Counted from the first letter of the stretch, positions 27,063-37,180 are shown. The stretch: 64,000 bases of DNA from Paenibacillus sp. 1001270B_150601_E10 (GCF_015558675.1 NZ_JADMOL010000005.1:652-64651); one strand, 5' to 3'. Made by a program: numbers and translations. The notes: a model not told the origin generated them from the letters alone.

Positions 27063-28343
27063 TTAAATCTTATACGCCTTCATCGCCTTGCGGATTTCCT
27101 TCCAGGAAGGACGCTTGCCGTACATCAATACGCCGGTACGGTAAATCTTCGCAGAGAGCCAGCCGCAAGCCAGGATGGAGACGATGAGAATCGCTACGGA
27201 TACAATGACTTCCCAAGCCGCATAATCGCCAGCTCCAATACGAAGCAGCATCGTCGTCGGCGAGAAGAATGGGAAGAAGGACGAGATCTTCACCAGCATC
27301 GAATCCGGTGCAGAGACGCTGAACGATGCAATATAGAAGGCCGCGAGCGATAGCATCGTTATTGGCATGATCGCCTGGCCGAGATCCTCTGTACGGCTGA
27401 CGATGGAGCCAACAGCCGCGAACAACGTCGCATACAGGAAGTAACCAAGAATAAAGAATACAATGCCAAGCAGCACCACATTCGGATCGATCATTGAAAT
27501 ATCAAAGTTGATATCCTTGAATGCCGCAGCATTATGCGGCAGCATCAGATTGACGAAGGCTGCAAGCAGGAACACTACAATTTGGATCAGGCCAAGAACA
27601 AACATCCCGATAATTTTGCCAAACATCTGTGCAAGCGGAGATACGCTCGTAATCAAAATCTCCATAATGCGAGAGCTCTTCTCCTGCGTTACCTCAGCTG
27701 CGATCATGTTTCCTGTCATCATATTCGTCATGAAGAACAAAATGATGAGCGCGAGTACCACGAAGGTGGACACCATTTTGCGCATATCATCCGTTTCTGA
27801 TACTGGCCCATCCTCGCTATCCTTCAAGTTGACGGTATCAAAGCGTACAGGCTGCTCAAGCTGAGCCAACTGCTCATCGCTTAACGCGTCCTTCGCGACC
27901 CACTTCGTCTTCAGGACAGACAGCACACTCGTAATCGCGGACTGCTCTGTAAAGCCAAGATCCTTATTTGCATAATACACGGCGCTTGGGAATGCTTCAG
28001 GCGAAGCTCCTTCTGCGGCTTCCAGCTTGATATAGCCATTGATTTCTTCATTCTCAAGCTGTGTTTTCAGCTGTTCTTCGGTCGCATTCGGATCCACGAT
28101 TATTTGCAGATCCTTACTCTCCTGCCCATTGAAGGCTTGGGACAAGGACTCGCCAATCGTCGTATAAGAACCGCTCAAAACGCCAATTTTCACAGGCTCA
28201 TCTTTTGAAAATAAGGAAATAATATAAGGCAGATTTATACCAATCGAAATCAAGACCACCAAGATTGCAGTCGTAATGATAAAGGACTTCGTCAGAAGCT
28301 TCGTACGAAGCGTGAACCCAATCACGGTCTTTAAGCTATTCAT
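27063..28343 (-). CDS. ABC-2 type permease, NatB/YhaP-like
   Basis: A 426-residue export permease. One N-terminal helix (about residues 18-40), a large extracytoplasmic domain, then five or six C-terminal helices with the family signature VTQEKSSRIMEILITSVSPL. YhaP/NatB proteins pair with a YhaQ/NatA ATPase to export sodium or unknown compounds. The ATG at 28343 has GGAGGTGA upstream and overlaps the ATPase gene by eight bases. Last gene of the operon. Confidence 0.88.
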   Translation of the reverse strand: MNSLKTVIGFTLRTKLLTKSFIITTAILVVLISIGINLPYIISLFSKDEPVKIGVLSGSYTTIGESLSQAFNGQESKDLQIIVDPNATEEQLKTQLENEEINGYIKLEAAEGASPEAFPSAVYYANKDLGFTEQSAITSVLSVLKTKWVAKDALSDEQLAQLEQPVRFDTVNLKDSEDGPVSETDDMRKMVSTFVVLALIILFFMTNMMTGNMIAAEVTQEKSSRIMEILITSVSPLAQMFGKIIGMFVLGLIQIVVFLLAAFVNLMLPHNAAAFKDINFDISMIDPNVVLLGIVFFILGYFLYATLFAAVGSIVSRTEDLGQAIMPITMLSLAAFYIASFSVSAPDSMLVKISSFFPFFSPTTMLLRIGAGDYAAWEVIVSVAILIVSILACGWLSAKIYRTGVLMYGKRPSWKEIRKAMKAYKI

Positions 28344-29241
28344 TCGACTCACCTCCAACCACCTTAATGAAGATTTCATTCAAGGTCGGCTCTTTCACTT
28401 CAAAATGCTGTATCGCCGTCTGCTTCATCGCTGTCTCCAGAATATGAGGCGCCGCTGACTCATCCGCAATGCGAATGCTGTAGCCGTCCGGAATACGCTC
28501 TACTCCGCTGACACCCGCGATGCTGTCTATTCCCGCTACATCGCCGCTTGTGCGAAGAATGACCTTCTCGCGCGGAAACTTCGACTTCAACTCTCGAATG
28601 TTCCCTTGAATAACCGCCTGCCCTTTTTGCAGCACCGTAATGTTGCGGCACAACTCCTCCACATGCTCCATGCGATGCGTAGAGAACAGGATGCTGGTGC
28701 CTTGGTCGCGAAGCTCCTTGACGGTCTCCTTCATCAACTCTACATTGACAGGGTCAAGGCCGCTGAACGCCTCATCCATGATGACAATCTTCGGATTATG
28801 AAGAATCGAAGCGATGAATCCGATCTTCTGCTGATTCCCTTTCGAGAGCTCCTCAATCTTCTTGCTGTAGTTCTCTGGCACCTGGAAGCGCTCCAGCCAT
28901 TTTTTCAAAGAGGCATCTGCATCTTTACGCGACATACCGCGAAGCTGAGCCAGATAGAGCAATTGATCGCATACTTTAACCTTCGGATACAATCCCCGCT
29001 CCTCCGGCAGGTAACCGAATATCTTTTCAAGCTCCTTAGAATGCGGCTTGCCGTAATAGGAAATGTTCCCCTCATCTGGATAAATCAAACCCAGCACCAT
29101 GCGCATTGTCGTTGTCTTACCTGCGCCGTTCGCGCCAAGCAAGCCATAGATTTCCCCTTCTTCCACCTCAAAGCTAAGCCCATTTACAGCCAGCTTATCG
29201 CCATACTGCTTCACGATATTGTCTAATTGCAGCGTCTTCAT
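28336..29241 (-). CDS. ABC transporter ATP-binding protein, NatA/YhaQ-like
   Basis: A 301-residue ATPase. Walker A GANGAGKTTTM (about residues 34-44), Q-loop LPEERGLYP, signature LSKGNQQKIGFI, Walker B IVIMDEAFSGLDP, switch His in FSTHRMEHVEE. The PEERGLYPK sequence and the C-terminal domain are typical of YhaQ/NatA. It partners with the overlapping permease gene. It overlaps the upstream ATPase gene by four bases. Confidence 0.92.
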   Translation of the reverse strand: MKTLQLDNIVKQYGDKLAVNGLSFEVEEGEIYGLLGANGAGKTTTMRMVLGLIYPDEGNISYYGKPHSKELEKIFGYLPEERGLYPKVKVCDQLLYLAQLRGMSRKDADASLKKWLERFQVPENYSKKIEELSKGNQQKIGFIASILHNPKIVIMDEAFSGLDPVNVELMKETVKELRDQGTSILFSTHRMEHVEELCRNITVLQKGQAVIQGNIRELKSKFPREKVILRTSGDVAGIDSIAGVSGVERIPDGYSIRIADESAAPHILETAMKQTAIQHFEVKEPTLNEIFIKVVGGESNE

Positions 29242-30146
29242 CGTGTTCGCACACTCCTCTCTTCACTCATTCGAATCATATAGATCATCACTTCATCCAG
29301 TGCTAACGCCTGCGTATTCACGACCTCCAAGCCTTCATCCTGTAAAAAAGATTCAAGCTTCCCGGCATCATGCGAGATGAGGCGTACCATACCGCGTTCT
29401 TGGATAGCATCCGCTAAGCCCGGTGCGCCCTGCAGGTCTTCAGCGGCAACACCTTGAATCCAATATTCTTTCCAGCTGTCAAATAGCCGGTCCTTCTCCA
29501 CCATGCACAGAACCTGACCTTGGTGAAGAAATAGAATATAGTCGGCAAGCCGCTTTACCTCCTCAATAATATGAGTGGCGATGATGACGGTATGCTCTCC
29601 ATCAGACAGGATATTTTGCACATCCTCAATCATACTTCGCCAAGCGAGCGGATCAAGTCCAGAGGAGGGTTCATCCAAAAGAAGAACCTTCGGCTGATGG
29701 GACAGCGCCAAAACAATTTCAAACTTGCGCCGCATCCCCTTGGACATTTTTTTAAGCTTGGTGCTTGGAGGAACCTCATACTTGGCTGCAAGCTTGCGAT
29801 ACAGCTGCCAGTTCCACTTTGGATACCAATAGGAAGCAAACTGTGCCAGCTTCTCCGCTGTCATCGTATCATCATCGGGATTCGGGAGCTCAGACACGTA
29901 CCCGAGTTCCTGCTTCCAGGTCTTATCGTTCGATGGCTCATAACGCTTCCCATCGAGCCGAACCTCCCCATGATCAGGATGAATCAACCCAAGCAGCATA
30001 TTCATCAGCGTGCTCTTGCCGGAGCCATTTAGGCCCACAATCGCCGTCACATAGCCGCTTGGCAATTCCAGATTAATCGGTCCTACAAACAGCTCTCCTC
30101 TTTGCTTCACCACTTGATGAAAGCTTATCGAACTGCTCTCTTTCAT
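29238..30146 (-). CDS. ABC transporter ATP-binding protein, YtrB-like
   Basis: A 302-residue ATPase. Walker A GLNGSGKSTLMNMLLG, LSxG-type motif MSKGMRRKFEIVLALS, Walker B VLLLDEPSSGLDP, switch IIATHIIEE. It is related to YtrB/BcrA-type ATPases that are encoded right after a small GntR regulator, as here (four-base overlap with that gene). Its likely membrane partner is the six-helix protein encoded at 30605-31333 rather than the YhaP-like permease. Confidence 0.88.
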   Translation of the reverse strand: MKESSSISFHQVVKQRGELFVGPINLELPSGYVTAIVGLNGSGKSTLMNMLLGLIHPDHGEVRLDGKRYEPSNDKTWKQELGYVSELPNPDDDTMTAEKLAQFASYWYPKWNWQLYRKLAAKYEVPPSTKLKKMSKGMRRKFEIVLALSHQPKVLLLDEPSSGLDPLAWRSMIEDVQNILSDGEHTVIIATHIIEEVKRLADYILFLHQGQVLCMVEKDRLFDSWKEYWIQGVAAEDLQGAPGLADAIQERGMVRLISHDAGKLESFLQDEGLEVVNTQALALDEVMIYMIRMSEERSVRTR

Positions 30147-30550
30147 CTCTCACCCTCGCCTTCGTCACTCCAGCTCTCCTCTACAACCCGATCCACCAGT
30201 TCTCGAAAATCCTGCTTTGTGAGCTTCATCTGCTGCGCAGACTGCACAGCATTCCTTAACGCATCCTCCACAGCCTTTTCTCGATACTGATCCTTCTCCC
30301 CTTGCGCTACCTGAGCCACAAACGTCCCCGTGCCCTGCTTCGTTCGCAGCAGACCTTCACTCTCTAGGTCCTGGTACACGCGGCGCACCGTGATGATGCT
30401 GCATTGCAGCTGGCTTGCAAATTCACGGATCGAAGGAAGCAGCGTCCCTGTCTCAACACGTCCGCTTAGAATCAACGCCCGAAGCTGGTTCTCAATCTGA
30501 GCGTACATCGGCTCCGTGCTGTTCTCATCCACTTGTATCGGGATAAACAT
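30143..30550 (-). CDS. GntR-family regulator, YtrA type
   Basis: A 135-residue repressor with only a winged helix (about residues 5-80: MYAQIENQLRALILSG, then LPSIREFASQLQCSIITVRR) and a short helical tail, the YtrA architecture. ATG at 30550 follows AGGAGG. YtrA-type proteins repress their own ABC operon and respond to cell-wall-active compounds in B. subtilis; the inducer here is unknown. A palindrome at 31416-31441 before the first gene is a candidate operator. Unusually the regulator is second in the operon. Confidence 0.9.
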   Translation of the reverse strand: MFIPIQVDENSTEPMYAQIENQLRALILSGRVETGTLLPSIREFASQLQCSIITVRRVYQDLESEGLLRTKQGTGTFVAQVAQGEKDQYREKAVEDALRNAVQSAQQMKLTKQDFRELVDRVVEESWSDEGEGER

Positions 30551-30604
30551 ATTGACAACCACCTCCTGTACGCTGATCAACCCTCTGCGCTAGATGTCTA
30601 AACA

Positions 30605-31333
30605 TTAGGCCAGGTCTAACCTCTTTAGTAACCTGTAGGCCGTTCTGTAACCAAGCACGCCCAGAATTCCTAGACCCAGAACAGATGCGATTAAGGTCAT
30701 TAAGGTATAGTGCTCAGCCAGGAACATGATAGAGAGCGTTAGATTGGTTCCGCTCAGATACAATAGGATGGAAAATAAGAAATAAAACAAAACAATGCCT
30801 AGAATTGCGAAGAAATAACCCCTTCCGCTCTGTGTCCATTCAAAGCCGATGTATATCGTATGCATAAACAGAGAGATGCAGAGCATGACAGCGATAAAAA
30901 CAATGTAGGTGAGCAGGCTTACCGCTTGCTTATCGTATGCCAGCATCAGGATATACAAGATGCTAAAATACGAGATGCCGTTAATGAAGGTGTAGAGCCC
31001 GGTTTGAAAAAATCGCGTAGAGACTACAGTCCTGATGTCAATCGGCATGGTTCGAAGCTTGCGCAGATAATTGCGGTAGGAATCGTTCTCCATATACTTC
31101 AAATGTCTGGCACTGAAGATAAAGCCTAGATTCGTTACAGCGATAATACCTACATAATCGAGTAGAAAATGATTGAGCGGCTCAACGCCCGCTTTCAGCT
31201 GAACACCGTTCCAGAAGGAGTAGACGCTCAAGGCGAAAAAAACATTAATAATAATGCTGGCAAGCACCCCAAGCTTTGATCGTCCAAGGTCAGTCTTTGT
31301 GATCAACCAAGCCTGCTGCCATTGTGTCTTCAT
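30605..31333 (-). CDS. Six-helix membrane protein, ABC-2 permease-like
   Basis: A 242-residue integral membrane protein with about six helices. The loop KYMENDSYRNYLRKLRTMPI resembles that of small ABC-2 permeases. It is the first gene of the GntR/ABC operon, so it is the probable membrane partner of the YtrB-like ATPase. No closer family is recognised. Confidence 0.7.
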   Translation of the reverse strand: MKTQWQQAWLITKTDLGRSKLGVLASIIINVFFALSVYSFWNGVQLKAGVEPLNHFLLDYVGIIAVTNLGFIFSARHLKYMENDSYRNYLRKLRTMPIDIRTVVSTRFFQTGLYTFINGISYFSILYILMLAYDKQAVSLLTYIVFIAVMLCISLFMHTIYIGFEWTQSGRGYFFAILGIVLFYFLFSILLYLSGTNLTLSIMFLAEHYTLMTLIASVLGLGILGVLGYRTAYRLLKRLDLA

Positions 31334-31415
31334 ACGCTATCGATCCTTTCTCCTCTAGTTGAGGGAGATATCACCGATCCTATCTACAGTGTGTCTATTC
31401 ATGCATCACTGTGAT

Positions 31416-31441
31416 TACTGTATATATTTATATACACAGTA
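31416..31441. promoter_or_regulatory. Palindrome, candidate GntR (YtrA-type) operator
   Basis: An imperfect 26-base palindrome, TACTGTATATAT and ATATACACAGTA around a TT centre, lies 83 bases before the first gene of the GntR/ABC operon. The AT-rich, dyad layout fits a GntR dimer. Confidence 0.5.
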
Positions 31442-31507
31442 TATTCAGTGTGCCTCACCGTGTCAATCCCAATCTTGTCATCTTTTTCAATTATCGTTCC
31501 AAAAAAT

Positions 31508-31556
31508 AAAAAAGAGTCCTCCACCGTTCCTGTTAAAGAAACAACTGGAGAACTCT
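31508..31556 (-). terminator. Terminator after the GH20 gene
   Basis: Minus strand: AGAGTTCTCCA pairs with TGGAGGACTCT, followed by TTTTTTATTTTTT. It ends the yesM-yesN-GH20 transcription unit about 110 bases after the stop. Confidence 0.8.
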
Positions 31557-31666
31557 ATACCTTCTAGTCCTAATTCTAAAGCTTGCATTTCATCCATGCA
31601 TATCGCCATCCCGATAGCACTTCTTCAGATCGTATTCTGTTCTCTTGCTGATATTAATTCAACTAC

Positions 31667-33583
31667 CTATACGAGAGCACTAGCTGTCACGATGCGCTGA
31701 TACGAGCTCATATTGATTGTAAGAGGTCCTTCTCCCTCCGGCAAATTCGGGTCGAACATCAGACGCTCCTCCTCCAGCTCATCAAGCTGGTCCACTCGGC
31801 CTTCCACAAGGTCTAGAAGACGGTCGCTGGCTGTTGACAGTCGAGCCATAATACCGCCATAACGAATATCAAGGACCTCCCAGCCTTGGGCCTTGTTCGT
31901 CTCCATCCATAGACGTCGATGCATGCGGCGCAGCTCATTCACTTCTGCATGGACGACAGGCAAACGATGTTCAGCCAGCTCGCGAAGCGCTGCAGCATGA
32001 CGATCCGCATACGCTCTTTTGATATCAAGACCCAGCATCCCTTTATGCACAAGCACGCGGCTCAACTGCTCATAAAAAGCAAACAAGGCGTGAAAGGCGC
32101 CTTCTGTCTTCTCCTTGCAGCTTCTCCAGCGCTGTTCCAGCGTACGATAGTGCGCTGGCAGCTCCTCTTCAGGCGTTCCTTCTACATGCTTGTCCATCAA
32201 GCCCTGAAGGACATCCTGATACAAAAGGTATTTCGAAGGATTCGCCATCCAGTGGTTGCCTTCCTCCACGCCTGGCGTCTCGTCCATATATTTAAGCGCC
32301 ACAATATCCTCGAATAGATCAAGCTTCGTACAAGCCTTGAATCGGCGAGCAAGCGTCGTGTCATCCACCGCATCTCCGTAGCCGTATTCAGCAAAGAGCT
32401 GCAAGCCTGGCAGAATAACAAGATGATTCGTTTCTTGGCCATTGTCGCCCCATGCCGTCGCGATGACATCTCGAACCCCTTGTGCCTTGCAGGCCTTTAG
32501 TGCCGGATGCGAGGTCATCCACGTCTTACCGTAATTAGGGCTCAAGCTGCCCCAGCAGTGAATGCCGCCGGCAAAGATCGGCGTAGATCCAAGCTCCTTA
32601 TGCTTTTTCATAATACGCTCATACTTCTCTTGCTCCCTTGTTCCATAGCACCAATACACATACTGCATCTCGCTTGGCAGCTCTTCAAGCTTCTCAGGCG
32701 CAAAGTCCACATCCAGTGGATAATGGAAGCCGTTCTTGTCATTGGATAGAAAATGAAAAATCATATCGCTCCAGATCATCGGCTGCAAGCCATATCTCTT
32801 CGTGATCTCGAGCACCCGGTTCATATGCTCCTGCATCATCTCAAAGCGATCCCGGTAGCCATGAATCGCCAGATATCGGCCTAAGCCAACAGCGAAGGCC
32901 TCATCCATGCCTATATGGATGCGCTTCGAGCGGAAAGGCGCCGAAGCCGCTGCAATCATATCTTCGATGAAGGCGTAGGTCTTCTCTTCACCGATCAGCA
33001 GAATATCCTCCTGATCCTTGATCTCATTCGCGTACGACCACTTCAGGGCTTGGGCCAAATGAGCAAGCGTCTGGATGCACGGCACAATCTCGATGCCAAA
33101 CAGCGCTGCATAATCATCAAGCGCCTTAAGCTCTGCTTGCGTGTAGCGTCCTCGCATGTAACCGAAGTATGGGCGAGACTCAACCTCGTACGTGTCCTCC
33201 GTATAGAGCATGAGGCCATTTAATCCCATTGCCGCCATATAGCGAATGATTTGCTTGACCGTATCAAGCTTCAGCACGGCATTGCGGGACATATCAAGCA
33301 TCGGTCCATTGAAGTCAAAATAAGGCGTTTCGTGCAAGTGGAGAGTCTCAGAAGGGTTGCGGTGAATATGCTCCAGCAGCAGCCCTAAGGCGCGATAGAA
33401 GTGGATCGGCTGTGCACACTTGATGCGCCCCTCTCCATTCTCATAATTCACCTCTAGATCTCCTTCGCCCTGTTCTACTTGAACGAGCAGCCCATCCTCA
33501 TCCCACGTAAAAGACAGCTGCGCCTCCAATTCGATAATTCCCAATCGAAGTTCTTCTATATTACCCGTCAGATTCAGCTTCAT
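31667..33583 (-). CDS. GH20 beta-N-acetylhexosaminidase
   Basis: A 638-residue glycoside hydrolase family 20 enzyme that should cleave terminal beta-linked GlcNAc or GalNAc. Family features: DFNGPMLDMSRNAVLKLDTV at the start of the barrel (about residue 88), KRIHIGMDEAFAVGLGRY with the catalytic Asp-Glu pair (about residues 222-223), and AGGIHCWGSLSPNYGKTW and TAWGDNGQE later. HIGMDEA rather than HIGGDE recalls the GH20C subgroup. No signal peptide, so it works inside the cell on imported sugars. It follows yesN without a gap. Confidence 0.92.
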   Translation of the reverse strand: MKLNLTGNIEELRLGIIELEAQLSFTWDEDGLLVQVEQGEGDLEVNYENGEGRIKCAQPIHFYRALGLLLEHIHRNPSETLHLHETPYFDFNGPMLDMSRNAVLKLDTVKQIIRYMAAMGLNGLMLYTEDTYEVESRPYFGYMRGRYTQAELKALDDYAALFGIEIVPCIQTLAHLAQALKWSYANEIKDQEDILLIGEEKTYAFIEDMIAAASAPFRSKRIHIGMDEAFAVGLGRYLAIHGYRDRFEMMQEHMNRVLEITKRYGLQPMIWSDMIFHFLSNDKNGFHYPLDVDFAPEKLEELPSEMQYVYWCYGTREQEKYERIMKKHKELGSTPIFAGGIHCWGSLSPNYGKTWMTSHPALKACKAQGVRDVIATAWGDNGQETNHLVILPGLQLFAEYGYGDAVDDTTLARRFKACTKLDLFEDIVALKYMDETPGVEEGNHWMANPSKYLLYQDVLQGLMDKHVEGTPEEELPAHYRTLEQRWRSCKEKTEGAFHALFAFYEQLSRVLVHKGMLGLDIKRAYADRHAAALRELAEHRLPVVHAEVNELRRMHRRLWMETNKAQGWEVLDIRYGGIMARLSTASDRLLDLVEGRVDQLDELEEERLMFDPNLPEGEGPLTINMSSYQRIVTASALV

Positions 33584-35194
33584 CTAAGATCTCTCCTCTT
33601 CCCCTTGGGCATATTGTGCTCTAAACTCCCCCGCGCTCAAGCCGGTGTATTCCTTGAACTTCTTATAAAACCAGTCCATTTGCCGATAACCCACTTCGTT
33701 CGCAATCGCATAAATTTTTTTATTGGTACACGTTAATTGTGCCTTTGCGTGCTCCATGCGAACCTGCAGCAGATAATCATTAAACGACTTTCCTTCAGAG
33801 GCTTTAAACAGATGGCCCAGATACACCGGATTCATATATATTGTCTCTGCGATGGATTTAAGGCTTAGATTGCTTGCATACTCTTTTGCTACGATGCGTT
33901 TCACTTGATCGATTGCATGCGAGCGCTGGTCTTTCCTCGTCTCCTCCAGCTGAGCCATGACCTGCAGGCAGCGCTCTTTGGTATATTGAATCAATTCCTG
34001 CACGCTTGAAGCCTGCAGAATTCGTTGAAGCTCATCTGCCGCTAGAGAGGCATCATCCTGCTTTGCATTAACCCATTCCCGCTCCATCCGTATTAGTGTC
34101 GCCAGCAAGTCAAAGAGCACGCTCTGAATCACCGATTTGGGAGCTTCTTGATGGACAAATTGCTCCAGCTGCTGCGATAGCAGCTCCGCGACACGCTCCC
34201 GGTCGCCCAGCTGCATGGCCTCGATCAGATGCTTCGTGGTTTCGATGCTGCTAATGCTAAGCGACTTACGTTCATTGCCGCCTTTCTTGTAAGTAATGAT
34301 GGAATCCTGACCAAGCAAAAACTTCCGATCCAGCATGACCGCTGCAGAATCCAATGAGTGCTTCAACAAAGACGCCGACTCCGCCGCTTCTCCTACGCCG
34401 ATCGTAATCGGAAGCTTCACGTACTGGCGTACACACTGCTTAATCGATTCGGCACGATGGATCCCCTGTTCGTATGCTTCCTCTAGGGTGCTGGCTTCAT
34501 CATCCATTAGGATCACGCCATAACGCTCCAGGCTCTCCTCAAATACATAGCCGGTGCTCCCAAGCACTTCTTCGATTACATTTCGAACCGCAAAGGACAA
34601 CACTTCAATATCCCGCTCCGTTCGATGCACATCCATCATCTCCTGGAAATCCATCTCGATCAGGAGGCAGCTATACCAGCCCTGTTCCTTCAGATCCATA
34701 TTCAAGAGGTGCAGCTGAGCCAATGCCTGTGAAGAGGTCATTCCGCCATGCGCCCACTTTTTAAGCAGCTGATCCCTCATCGCTGGAACACCCAGATGGA
34801 GCTTCTGATTAAGCTCCGCTGCGGATTTGATGTCCTGCTGCACGTTTTTCAGCAGCTTGATAACCTCATTTTCATCTACTGGCTTCAGCAGGTAGTCCTT
34901 TACGCCATGCTTCAGGCATTCCTTCACGTATTCGAATTCTTCGTAGCCGCTCACCACGATGATCGGCAGATCCGAATGCTCCCGAATGACGGCAATCAGC
35001 TCAAGTCCGCTAATACCTGGCATCCGAATATCCGTGAACAGAAGGTCGTAATGATTTTCTTTCAGGCGCTCAATGGCCATGCTGCCGTTCATCGCTTCCC
35101 CCGCTACGACAAACCCGAAGGATTCCCAGTCCAGCGCATATTTTAATGCCTTGATCGCTCCCGGCTCATCATCGACGATTAATACCTTTAACAT
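33584..35194 (-). CDS. YesN-type response regulator with AraC output domain
   Basis: A 536-residue response regulator. The receiver domain (residues 1-120) has the phospho-acceptor Asp in LLFTDIRMPGISGLE and the Lys in LLKPVDENE. The last 100 residues form an AraC DNA-binding domain (SLKSIAETIYMNPVYLGHLF, NEVGYRQMDWFYKKFKEYTG). Overlaps the stop of the kinase gene by seven bases and abuts the GH20 gene. Expected to activate the sugar transporter operon upstream. Confidence 0.95.
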   Translation of the reverse strand: MLKVLIVDDEPGAIKALKYALDWESFGFVVAGEAMNGSMAIERLKENHYDLLFTDIRMPGISGLELIAVIREHSDLPIIVVSGYEEFEYVKECLKHGVKDYLLKPVDENEVIKLLKNVQQDIKSAAELNQKLHLGVPAMRDQLLKKWAHGGMTSSQALAQLHLLNMDLKEQGWYSCLLIEMDFQEMMDVHRTERDIEVLSFAVRNVIEEVLGSTGYVFEESLERYGVILMDDEASTLEEAYEQGIHRAESIKQCVRQYVKLPITIGVGEAAESASLLKHSLDSAAVMLDRKFLLGQDSIITYKKGGNERKSLSISSIETTKHLIEAMQLGDRERVAELLSQQLEQFVHQEAPKSVIQSVLFDLLATLIRMEREWVNAKQDDASLAADELQRILQASSVQELIQYTKERCLQVMAQLEETRKDQRSHAIDQVKRIVAKEYASNLSLKSIAETIYMNPVYLGHLFKASEGKSFNDYLLQVRMEHAKAQLTCTNKKIYAIANEVGYRQMDWFYKKFKEYTGLSAGEFRAQYAQGEEERS

Positions 35195-36981
35195 GAGTCT
35201 CCCTCCTTGTCAGCAGTTGTGGGCAGCAGCAGAGAAACACGAGTGCCCAGCCCTTCCACGCTTTCTAACCGGATGCCATAGTCCTTCCCATACATGTGCT
35301 GAAGCCGCTGGTGCAGATTGCGAAGCCCGACATGCTTCGATTTCACCGTTGTGGTCCGATCATTCATTAACGACTCAATATCAGCAAGTCGCTCTCTCGT
35401 TATCCCTGGTCCATTGTCCACCACTGTGATACACACACAGCGCTCACTTTCCTTGTAAGCTCGAATCGTAATCTGTATTCCGCCCTCTGTCCGCTCAAGC
35501 GCGTGATTGATCGTATTCTCGATCAGTGTCTGCAGGGACAACCTTGGAATACTTACACTCAGCAGTTGTCGAGGCACTTCAATCTCATACTTCAAACGCT
35601 CGCCAAAGCGGTAGACCTGAATCCGCAGATAGGCATCTACAATTTCTAGATCCTCGCTTAAGAGAATCATCTCCGAGGGGTTATGAAGCACTCTGCGGAA
35701 GGACTGCGCAAGCAGCTTGATCATTTCCGCGTTCTCCCTGTCTCCCTTCTCCAACAGACTTCCTCGAATGGCATTTAACGTATTAAATAAATAATGCGGA
35801 TTGATCTGAGCCTGCAGGGCATACAGTTCATACTCCCTGTTGCTAAGCTCCAACTCTTTTCTCGCAATGTCCGATACATACACCTCATGGACGAGCTGAT
35901 GAATGCGAACCATCATCTGCTGGAACTGCTCGCTGAGCTGCGCGATCTCATCTCGCCCCTTAATCTCCATCGTAGGGGTCAGATTCTCCATATCAATCGT
36001 CTTCATCTGGCTTGAGAAACGCATTAAGCGTTTCGTAAGGCTCATCGAGATCAAAAACGTAATGATAACGGATACAATTGAGCTGATGACAAGCAGCAGC
36101 AAGGCGAGCTTCTTCATCTGATCGACCTTGCCCATCATCTGATCCATCGGCATGAGCTGTATCACCTTAAGCCCGCTTATGCTGGATCGGCTGCCGAGCG
36201 TCTTCGCAGTCAGTAGATACTCCTCATCGTTATCATCCTTGTACAGCTCTGAATATAGCGACTCTTTTGCAATCCGGTCATAGAATGGGAGATCCATGAC
36301 CTTGCTTTGATAGGGGTTCGGCACCCCTGTATCTAAAATGACAGATCCGTTCGGCAGCGCTATAATAAACCGCTGCTCCTCATTCTCACGAGAGATCAAG
36401 TTGCGGATCAAAAAGTCATCAATATCGATCGTCAAGTACATTTCTCGGCCCGTATTCGCATTATGAACCTTCTGCGTAAGCCTCAGCACACCGTTATGAA
36501 GCAGGGCATCATCCTGTGACAGCGTCCAAGTTTTAACCAGAGCGGCAGCATTTCCTTGCGTGCTCTTATACCAAAACGACTGCTTTACCTCGTCATCAAT
36601 ATAGCGCACCTGCGCAAACTGAAAGGTAGGGTTATCGGTATATATTGAAAATCTCAAAATGTCCCTTGAGGTCATGATCCACTCCTCATAGGGCTGCACA
36701 TAATTCAAATAGGTTTCCTGCGCATCACGAAAGTTCGTATAGCTGCGAAGGAGCTTGTCCTGAAGCTCTGTGCTTACATAGAGCGAGTCCACGATCTTCT
36801 CATAGGATTCCAGCAGGCTGTCAATATTCTGAGCGAGCTGAGAGATGGAGTAGCTGACATCTTCCTTTGCCTTGTCGAGTATAATTCCACTGCTGAACTG
36901 GCTCATCGTCGATGTAAGCACCACAAGCAGCAGAAGGGACACAACAGCATTGGCGATAAAGATCTTCGTCCGAATGTTCAT
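35188..36981 (-). CDS. YesM-type sensor histidine kinase
   Basis: A 597-residue membrane kinase. Two membrane helices (about residues 8-28 and 290-312) frame a large extracytoplasmic sensing domain; a HAMP follows, then the His-kinase motif QINPHYLFNTLNAIRG and HATPase motifs QTLIENTINHALE and VVDNGPGI. This is the YesM architecture that senses oligosaccharides, often through the binding protein of a neighbouring ABC transporter, here encoded 200 bases upstream. Confidence 0.95.
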   Translation of the reverse strand: MNIRTKIFIANAVVSLLLLVVLTSTMSQFSSGIILDKAKEDVSYSISQLAQNIDSLLESYEKIVDSLYVSTELQDKLLRSYTNFRDAQETYLNYVQPYEEWIMTSRDILRFSIYTDNPTFQFAQVRYIDDEVKQSFWYKSTQGNAAALVKTWTLSQDDALLHNGVLRLTQKVHNANTGREMYLTIDIDDFLIRNLISRENEEQRFIIALPNGSVILDTGVPNPYQSKVMDLPFYDRIAKESLYSELYKDDNDEEYLLTAKTLGSRSSISGLKVIQLMPMDQMMGKVDQMKKLALLLLVISSIVSVIITFLISMSLTKRLMRFSSQMKTIDMENLTPTMEIKGRDEIAQLSEQFQQMMVRIHQLVHEVYVSDIARKELELSNREYELYALQAQINPHYLFNTLNAIRGSLLEKGDRENAEMIKLLAQSFRRVLHNPSEMILLSEDLEIVDAYLRIQVYRFGERLKYEIEVPRQLLSVSIPRLSLQTLIENTINHALERTEGGIQITIRAYKESERCVCITVVDNGPGITRERLADIESLMNDRTTTVKSKHVGLRNLHQRLQHMYGKDYGIRLESVEGLGTRVSLLLPTTADKEGDSC

Positions 36982-37116
36982 GTCTCACTCCCCTCCCCCT
37001 CTCTCCATTATGAGATAAATCGCGATCACTGTCATGCGAAGCTTAACGACAATTAAAGGCAGGCTTATACGCTAATAGGAGTTTATACTCTACCGAAATC
37101 ATCCTGTATGATATGG

Positions 37117-37160
37117 AAAAGCAACACCGGACCTTCATCTCCTCAGAACGTCCGGGTTGC
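37117..37160 (-). terminator. Terminator between the transporter operon and yesMN
   Basis: Minus strand stem GCAACCCGGAC/GTCCGGTGTTGC followed by TTTTCC, just after the solute-binding protein gene. Confidence 0.75.
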
Positions 37161-37180
37161 GTCATGCCTTATGTTTCTGC

